This document shows, one piece after another, positions 1 to 3,517 of a DNA stretch of 5,472 bases. The notes under the pieces are model-generated. The model searched no databases. It was not told the origin of the DNA and saw only the letters and a program-made list of their open reading frames with translations. The DNA lies in NCBI GenBank assembly GCA_002455335.1, contig DKKP01000302.1, forward strand, positions 254-5,725, read 5' to 3'. Both the position numbers and the translations under genes were made by a program. Numbering within the stretch: position 1 is the stretch's first letter; each line of letters begins with the position of its first letter. The DNA is from Anaerolineales bacterium UBA6663 (GTDB lineage Bacteria; Chloroflexota; Anaerolineae; Anaerolineales; UBA6663).

Positions 1-42
1 CACGATCGGCTGGCCCGCTTCTATCTTTGGCGACGAATCGAA

Positions 43-1209
43 CTAGAACCGCAACACCGCAGCGCACAGCGCCTTGCCAGGCATCACGCCCTGGGGCAGG
101 CTGTGCACGGCGCCTCCGTTCAGCCAGGTCAAACCGGCCGCCACATCGAGCAAGTCGTCGCCCACACCCGTTCCGGCGTCAACGCCATCGATGTGGACGG
201 AAAGCGGATCCGGGTCGAAGCGGCCCCAAACCGACCGATCGTGCGCCATCAGCAGGCGACCGACCCGGCCCTGCAGGGCAGCCGGCAGGATTCTGCGCAG
301 ATCGGTCGTCACGCGCCCGGTGTGCGAGAGGCGATCCACCTCGGCCAGCGCGGTGATCACGCCGGCGCCGCGTTCGGGCGCAAGCCGATCCCAGGCCGTG
401 GCGTGCAGCTCGGCCGCCTCCCAGCGGTCCACGTTGCCGTCGATCTCGGCATCGACAAGGGCCGGGTAACGGCTCACCTGCCGATAGAGATCAAGCAGAA
501 ACCGCACGCCGGCGAGGACAAGCGGTGGCCGTTCAGCGGGAAGCCAGGCCGTCAGCGCCGCATCCACGCGCTGGCAAAAGTGAAGCTGCTCGTCGCGGAG
601 CGGCTCTTCGTTGGAGGCCGCTCCGTGGAAGGCGACAGCGCCGCGTCGGCCTCCTACCCCGACCGGCCCGGCGCTGTGCAGCCGCACCTGGGCGCTCGGG
701 GCGATGTCGTGGCGCAACGTGGCGCCGATGTCGTGAGGCAACGTATCGGCCAAGATCTCGGTCAGCCCGTGGGCGTCGCCGCGAAACAGTCGGGCGCTCT
801 TCTGGCTGAGCGCGAGGACGAAGAAGGAAAGCGCTTCAGCGACAAGCGGCCAGAGCGGCTTGACGTGATACCGATGGCCGACGATGACCTGCGGTTCGAG
901 TTCAAAATCCACCGAGTACATCTGCGCCCCATCCGGGCACATGAACAGCGCCAGGCCGGCCGGCGGCCGGCGCCACAGCCAGCGATCGTCGATGAGCGTC
1001 TGGGCCGGAGCGAGGAGGGCCCGGATGGCGTCGCCGGTCAACCCCGTCGAGGCCAGCGCCCCTTCGGCTTGCCGCACGAGGTTGCGCAGTTGGGTTCGGT
1101 TTTCGAGAGCCTGGGTGCCGGCGCGCCGGTTGGGGGCGAAGAGCGAGACGCCGGGGGCCGGCGTCGAGGTGAGCAAAGTCCGGATATCGTCGGAGGATGG
1201 CGGTTTCAT
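43..1209 (-). CDS. Bacterial archaeo-eukaryotic release factor homologue, baeRF family 7 type
   Basis: Complete 388-residue protein. Its layout matches what I know of baeRF family 7 proteins, bacterial relatives of archaeal/eukaryotic peptide-release factor aRF1/eRF1 thought to act at the ribosome in termination, rescue or hibernation. Seen: an N-terminal segment with PGVSLFAPNRR (residues 19-29); WLWRRPPAGLALFM (77-90); VGHRYHVKPLWPLV (110-123); FFVLALSQKSARLF (129-142), the usual strand before the central domain; LVLAGVRFLLDLYRQ (230-244); ILPAALQGRVGRLLMA (307-322); WGRFDPD (328-334); and DDLLDVAAGLTWLNGG (351-366) followed by MPG and AAVLRF at the very C-terminus, where the family normally ends in a similar hydrophobic-Arg-aromatic motif. 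No GGQ tripeptide is visible, so peptidyl-tRNA hydrolysis of the classical kind is not supported. The start is backed by AGGAG five bases upstream of ATG. It lies 90 bp downstream of the deacylase gene on the same strand and is probably cotranscribed. Family call is fairly sure; biochemical role is inference. Confidence 0.85.
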   Translation of the reverse strand: MKPPSSDDIRTLLTSTPAPGVSLFAPNRRAGTQALENRTQLRNLVRQAEGALASTGLTGDAIRALLAPAQTLIDDRWLWRRPPAGLALFMCPDGAQMYSVDFELEPQVIVGHRYHVKPLWPLVAEALSFFVLALSQKSARLFRGDAHGLTEILADTLPHDIGATLRHDIAPSAQVRLHSAGPVGVGGRRGAVAFHGAASNEEPLRDEQLHFCQRVDAALTAWLPAERPPLVLAGVRFLLDLYRQVSRYPALVDAEIDGNVDRWEAAELHATAWDRLAPERGAGVITALAEVDRLSHTGRVTTDLRRILPAALQGRVGRLLMAHDRSVWGRFDPDPLSVHIDGVDAGTGVGDDLLDVAAGLTWLNGGAVHSLPQGVMPGKALCAAVLRF

Positions 1210-1210
1210 A

Positions 1211-1224
1211 CGTTCTCCTGAACG
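1211..1224 (-). promoter_or_regulatory. Hairpin presenting the ribosome binding site of the baeRF gene
   Basis: The repeat CGTTC-N4-GAACG is perfect. In the minus-strand mRNA it reads CGUUC-AGGA-GAACG, one base before AUG. The Shine-Dalgarno bases AGGAG therefore sit in the tetraloop and at the start of the 3' arm. The repeat is seen directly; a regulatory effect on translation is inference. The DNA form GTTC-N4-GAAC is also a dyad that a repressor could bind. Confidence 0.4.
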
Positions 1225-1299
1225 ACCGAAGGATCCGTGTGGCCTGGTCTGTGCTGTATGCCGTTCGATGGCGCTCCTTTCCGTGAAGGCTCAGATGGC

Positions 1300-1785
1300 T
1301 CAATGAACGTGCGCCGGGGCGTAGACGAAGTGCGCGATCTCGGGGAGCGCGAGACGGATGTAGTCGCGTGTGGCCATCTTGATGGTTTCGCGATGGGTCC
1401 CCGCCTGGAAGACGATGGTCTCGGTCTGGGCGAGCCCCTCATCGAGCAACGTGCGCATGTCGTAGAACTTGCCAAAAGGCGGCATGGCGCCCGGGGCGCA
1501 GTCGGGGAAGCGATCGCGAAAGCCGCTTTCGGGGACGGGCAGGACGTGTTGGGCGCCGAGCACAGCGCGGGCCGCATCGAAGTCGACGTGGTCGGGGGCG
1601 GCGAGCACGAGCATGACAAGCGCGTCATCGGCCTGGGCGATCACGACTTTGGCGACATGTGCGCCTTTCTCGTGCAGCTCGGCAGCCACCTGCTGCATGG
1701 TGTACACCTCACGATGCCGCTGCGTCTCAAGGGGCACACCCGTTTGATGAGCCAGACTCTGGATGCGTTCGAGACACGTTTTCAT
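1300..1785 (-). CDS. YbaK/ProX-family aminoacyl-tRNA deacylase
   Basis: 161-residue single-domain protein of the YbaK/aminoacyl-tRNA synthetase-associated fold, which hydrolyses mischarged aminoacyl-tRNAs in trans (for example Cys-tRNAPro or Ala-tRNAPro) in the cytoplasm. Visible hallmarks are the conserved catalytic-type lysine in HVAKVVIA (K46), the substrate-pocket segment CAPGAMPPFG (residues 96-105) and FQAGTHRETIKMATRDYIRL (126-145), the usual C-terminal strand-helix ending. Length is typical of the stand-alone family. ATG is preceded by GGAGG with a 7-base spacer, which fixes the start. It is the first gene of a probable minus-strand operon with the baeRF gene. The INXS superfamily has many substrate classes, and the sequence alone does not say which tRNA is edited. 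No truncation or missing key residue is seen. Confidence 0.86.
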   Translation of the reverse strand: MKTCLERIQSLAHQTGVPLETQRHREVYTMQQVAAELHEKGAHVAKVVIAQADDALVMLVLAAPDHVDFDAARAVLGAQHVLPVPESGFRDRFPDCAPGAMPPFGKFYDMRTLLDEGLAQTETIVFQAGTHRETIKMATRDYIRLALPEIAHFVYAPAHVH

Positions 1786-1817
1786 GGGACGTCCTCCCTT
1801 TGGCAGGGCGCCGTCCC
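1786..1817 (-). promoter_or_regulatory. Start-adjacent hairpin around the deacylase ribosome binding site
   Basis: In the mRNA a 6-bp outer stem GGGACG/CGUCCC ends directly at the AUG. Inside it an inner stem CCCU/AGGG closes a GCCAA loop. The Shine-Dalgarno run AGGGAGGA lies partly in the inner stem and partly in the internal loop. The base complementarity is read directly from the sequence. Sequestration of the ribosome binding site, whether thermosensor-like or protein-controlled, is inference; no folding energy was computed. Confidence 0.4.
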
Positions 1818-1966
1818 CCCTGATCGGCGCAATGAGGATCAGAAGGCTTCATCCAGCCTAGCACAACCCGATGGCCCCTGGGTAGTGACGTTTGGACCAC
1901 AGGCCGACGCTTGATCGCGGCCCTGGCCTGTCGGTTTGGCCCGGCGCACAAACCCGCACAGAGACG

Positions 1967-1997
1967 CTGACAGCATGCGCTGTGGGAACGGTATTCT
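1967..1997 (+). promoter_or_regulatory. Weak candidate promoter for the 287-residue hypothetical gene
   Basis: CTGACA (1967-1972) and TATTCT (1992-1997) resemble -35 and -10 elements with 5/6 and 4/6 matches to the sigma70 consensus, but the spacer is 19 bp, longer than ideal. An inverted repeat ACAGC-ATGC-GCTGT (1970-1983) overlaps the -35 end and could be an operator, though a repeat this short is expected by chance. The predicted start would leave a leader of about 40 nt. The rest of the divergent gap 1818-2046 holds only a small CTGATC/GATCAG dyad (1820-1842), and I see no convincing minus-strand promoter. Confidence 0.25.
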
Positions 1998-2046
1998 GTG
2001 ACGATAGCGGGCGCGATATCTTTGCGGGTCTTGTCGGGCGCCACAC

Positions 2047-2910
2047 ATGTCCATTTATCCCTATTACATCGATGTGCCGATGCTTGTCGCGACGGCGTCG
2101 GCCCTGGCGACGCGTCTGAGTTCCGGCACGGATGCGGAGCGGAGCGCCGCGCACGACCTGGCCACGCTGATCCGACAGGTGACGTCGCCGCGCGCCGGCG
2201 ACCCGACCTGGCCGGCCGGCGACGATGCCGCAGACGAGCGGCGTGAGGCGCGGGCGCACCTGGATCTTCGCCTTGCGGTGCAGACGGTGCAACTCCTGCG
2301 TAGCGAAGGCCGCGCTCTGAACTCACCGACGGTGCACGAATCCGCCGATGAGCGCCTGGATGAGGCGCTGGTCGAGGTGGTCGGTGACCTGGAAAGAGGT
2401 TATCTCGACAGGGTGATCGATTATCTGGAGGCCGTCAATCTGGCGCGCAAACTGGCCGAGACGACGGATGAGGAGGAGCTTGCGTTTACGACAACCGGGG
2501 AAGCGGCCTTCACACGTCGACGGCGACAAAGCCGGAAGTCAGCTGCCGAACAGCTTCACGACCTCATTGTCGGCGAGCGCCGTCGGGTTTTCGTGCCCTA
2601 TGTCCTACGGGGTCACAAGGCGCCGGGGCTGCAACTGGTGATCCAGATCCGGGCGTACAATCTGCGCCACCTGAGCCTGGCCGATCTTTCCCGGATGGCC
2701 GCCCATGTGATCGGCGTCGTTGTGCGGCGGGTACCGGCCGGCGAATCATTCAATCAGGTGGGCGAGGTCGGGCTCGGTTTGATCACGCCCAAGACCCTCA
2801 CGGAGCTCCTTGCCCGACACGCTTCTGTCGACACTGTTGCGCTGGAACTCGGTGAGGCCTTCCTTTCGGGACCCGTCGTCGTCATTGTGCCCATGATTAT
2901 CATGGCCTGA
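2047..2910 (+). CDS. Hypothetical 287-residue protein, possibly DUF6414-like
   Basis: I do not recognise this protein with certainty. The N-terminus MSIYPYYIDVPMLVATASAL looks like the conserved aromatic-x-D opening of DUF6414-type proteins. The C-terminus also recalls that group: a strand VIGVVVRRVPAGESFNQ (residues 221-237) and a terminal GPVVVIVPMIIMA (275-287). This assignment is from memory of sequence style only. Residues 21-145 are charged and probably helical, 150-180 hold a basic patch TRRRRQSRK (156-164), and 181-287 look like an alpha/beta domain. There is no signal peptide; the last 13 residues are hydrophobic but read more like a buried strand than a membrane anchor. ATG at 2047 is the first usable start after an in-frame TAG at 2005; no clear Shine-Dalgarno precedes it, so a leaderless or weakly initiated message is possible. 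High third-position G+C supports coding. It stands alone, divergent from the deacylase operon. Confidence 0.8.
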   Translation: MSIYPYYIDVPMLVATASALATRLSSGTDAERSAAHDLATLIRQVTSPRAGDPTWPAGDDAADERREARAHLDLRLAVQTVQLLRSEGRALNSPTVHESADERLDEALVEVVGDLERGYLDRVIDYLEAVNLARKLAETTDEEELAFTTTGEAAFTRRRRQSRKSAAEQLHDLIVGERRRVFVPYVLRGHKAPGLQLVIQIRAYNLRHLSLADLSRMAAHVIGVVVRRVPAGESFNQVGEVGLGLITPKTLTELLARHASVDTVALELGEAFLSGPVVVIVPMIIMA

Positions 2911-2937
2911 GGGCGACTCGAGCCAGCCATGAGACCT

Positions 2938-3030
2938 CGCGATCCGTCGCGGCACTCCGGGGGGCTTCGCGGGTGTGCGCGGGCAAACTTGGGATCCTCA
3001 ACCGCGCAATCGGCGGCAAAAGCGCGCCGA
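2938..3030. terminator. Two weak stem-loops in the convergent intergenic gap
   Basis: Between the stop of the 287-residue gene and the stop of the small membrane protein gene there are two inverted repeats. CGCGA-TCCG-TCGCG lies at 2938-2951. TCGGCG (3010-3015) pairs with CGCCGA (3025-3030), with an inner GC-AAAA-GC helix. Their position suits transcription termination from either side, but neither is followed by a run of T on its downstream strand, so intrinsic termination is not well supported. The rest of 2911-3055 shows nothing recognisable. Confidence 0.25.
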
Positions 3031-3055
3031 CAACGTGTGCTGCCGACCTTCGTGG

Positions 3056-3262
3056 CTACCGCCAACCGACCAGCGCCCAGACCGACTGCAAGGCCCCCCA
3101 GATATCAGGGAGAAAGCGCGCCAGCACGATCAGGGCCAGCACAAGCAGCCAACGAGAGGGTAGGCGGCCATGAAACGACGTCAGCCGCTTCTGCACCGTC
3201 AGGCTGACTTCGAGCTCGTGCTTCGTATTGCCTTCCGGTTTCTCCTTCGGCTTGCGGCTCAT
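3056..3262 (-). CDS. Small single-pass membrane protein, unknown function
   Basis: 68 residues. The first 37 are charged and Lys/Arg-rich (KPKEKPEGNTKHE, then QKR, HGR, SR). A strongly hydrophobic stretch WLLVLALIVLARFL (38-51) follows, then an amphipathic tryptophan-rich tail DIWGALQSVWALVGWR (53-68). The positive-inside rule suggests a cytoplasmic N-terminus and an inner-membrane C-terminal half. Codons are G/C-rich at third positions (CTG, GTG, AAG, GAG), as in the neighbouring real genes, which supports coding despite the short length. A GGGGGA run 8 bases before ATG is a plausible but weak ribosome binding site. The gene is divergent from the topoisomerase gene and may share its control region. 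No family is recognised; overlapping ORFs in other frames here look like shadows. Confidence 0.5.
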   Translation of the reverse strand: MSRKPKEKPEGNTKHELEVSLTVQKRLTSFHGRLPSRWLLVLALIVLARFLPDIWGALQSVWALVGWR

Positions 3263-3287
3263 GGCACAGATCCCCCACAGACATATT

Positions 3288-3309
3288 CGGCGTGCCCTTG
3301 GGCACGCCG
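3288..3309. repeat. Perfect 10-bp-arm palindrome in the leader of the small membrane protein gene
   Basis: CGGCGTGCCC-TT-GGGCACGCCG has ten matching base pairs around a TT centre. It lies 26 bp upstream of the small-gene ATG, downstream of its predicted promoter. In RNA it would form a stable hairpin with about 8 bp and a CCNNGG-derived loop. No T-run follows on either strand, so it does not look like an intrinsic terminator. A protein-binding operator or a 5' stabilising hairpin are alternatives. Confidence 0.55.
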
Positions 3310-3320
3310 GTGATTGACCC

Positions 3321-3349
3321 TTTACAGGATACAGAACTTTTGTTCTAAT
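3321..3349 (+). promoter_or_regulatory. Sigma70-type promoter of the topoisomerase B subunit gene
   Basis: TTTACA (3321-3326) and TCTAAT (3344-3349) each match the -35 and -10 consensus at 5 of 6 positions and have the ideal 17-bp spacer. The predicted start near 3355 lies at the 5' base of a strong hairpin and leaves a leader of about 160 nt before the GTG start. This AT-rich patch stands out from the GC-rich surroundings. Not experimentally shown. Confidence 0.55.
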
Positions 3350-3354
3350 AGCAA
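3326..3354 (-). promoter_or_regulatory. Weak overlapping promoter for the small membrane protein gene
   Basis: On the minus strand TTGCTA (3354-3349) and TATCCT (3331-3326) are 4/6 matches to -35 and -10 with a 17-bp spacer. It overlaps the plus-strand promoter almost exactly, so RNA polymerase could occupy only one at a time. The predicted start near 3319 precedes the palindrome at 3288-3309 and the ATG at 3262. Confidence 0.28.
3333..3346. promoter_or_regulatory. LexA-like operator, AGAAC-N4-GTTCT dyad
   Basis: A perfect dyad AGAAC-TTTT-GTTCT sits between the -35 and -10 elements and overlaps the -10 by three bases. The core GAAC-N4-GTTC is the known core of the Gram-positive-type SOS box (CGAACRNRYGTTYG). 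The outer bases and the TTTT centre deviate from that consensus. Position is typical for a repressor site and would cover both divergent promoters. The dyad is seen; identity of the repressor is inference, and a different dyad-binding regulator is equally possible. Confidence 0.4.
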
Positions 3355-3383
3355 GCGCCAGACCTGGCGGGTCGGGCGCTTGC
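3351..3383 (+). promoter_or_regulatory. Strong 5' leader hairpin of the topoisomerase mRNA
   Basis: GCAAGCGCC (3351-3359) pairs perfectly with GGCGCTTGC (3375-3383). An inner stem GACC/GGTC (3361-3364 with 3370-3373) closes a TGGCG loop, and only one A-G mismatch separates the two stems. That gives 13 bp within 33 nt, right at or next to the predicted transcription start. No T-run follows, so it is not a simple terminator. It could protect the 5' end of the message, bind a regulator, or be part of a switching leader. An alternative pairing CCTGG (3363-3367) with CCAGG (3388-3392) would open it. Confidence 0.5.
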
Positions 3384-3410
3384 CAAACCAGGCCAGTTCA
3401 CTAAAATCAA

Positions 3411-3488
3411 GGGCTTGCCCTAGAAGTGGGGTGAATCTAGCGGGGAAATCCAGGGGCCGGCGCGCAGCCCTGGCCCCGGAGCCACCCC
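3411..3488 (+). promoter_or_regulatory. Further mutually exclusive stems in the topoisomerase leader
   Basis: Several inverted repeats overlap here: CTAGA (3420-3424) with TCTAG (3436-3440); CCAGGG (3450-3455) with CCCTGG (3468-3473); GGGGCC (3453-3458) with GGCCCC (3472-3477); and GGGGTG (3428-3433) with CACCCC (3483-3488). The CCAGGG and GGGGCC pairings share bases, so only one can form at a time. Many such pairings are expected in GC-rich sequence, so a regulated leader is only a hypothesis. No ORF that looks like a leader peptide stands out. Confidence 0.25.
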
Positions 3489-3508
3489 GATTTATCGCCC
3501 GTTTTTGT

Positions 3509-3512
3509 GAGG
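3509..3512 (+). promoter_or_regulatory. Ribosome binding site supporting the GTG start at 3518
   Basis: GAGG, extended to GAGGTGA, lies with a 5-base gap before GTG at 3518. It favours this GTG over the in-frame GTG at 3512, which overlaps the site itself, and over the distant GTG at 3431. Confidence 0.5.
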
Positions 3513-3517
3513 TGAGT

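Noticed and set aside
103..1221. 372-residue plus-strand ORF opposite the baeRF gene
   Set aside because: It mirrors the baeRF frame, shows no family features, and the minus-strand protein matches a known family end to end with a good ribosome binding site.
1820..1842. CTGATC-N11-GATCAG inverted repeat upstream of the deacylase gene
   Set aside because: Six-bp arms with an 11-base gap are expected by chance, and it has no clear relation to a promoter.
1237..1914. 225-residue plus-strand ORF opposite the deacylase gene
   Set aside because: Shadow of the YbaK-like gene; no domain signature.
1727..2326. Minus-strand ORFs of 144 and 199 residues across the divergent gap and the hypothetical gene
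   Set aside because: Arg/Pro/Ser-rich low-complexity translations opposite a better-supported plus-strand gene; no start signal or motif.
2746..3305. Several 60-100 residue ORFs on both strands around the convergent gap
   Set aside because: Only the 3056-3262 frame combines a coherent hydrophobic segment, coding-like codon use and a plausible start. The others are Arg/Ser/Pro-rich frame shadows.
3431..3517. N-terminal extension of the topoisomerase from GTG 3431 or 3512
   Set aside because: The added residues are Arg/Pro-rich and unlike ParE/GyrB N-termini, the leader has stem structure here, and GAGG is well placed only for GTG 3518.
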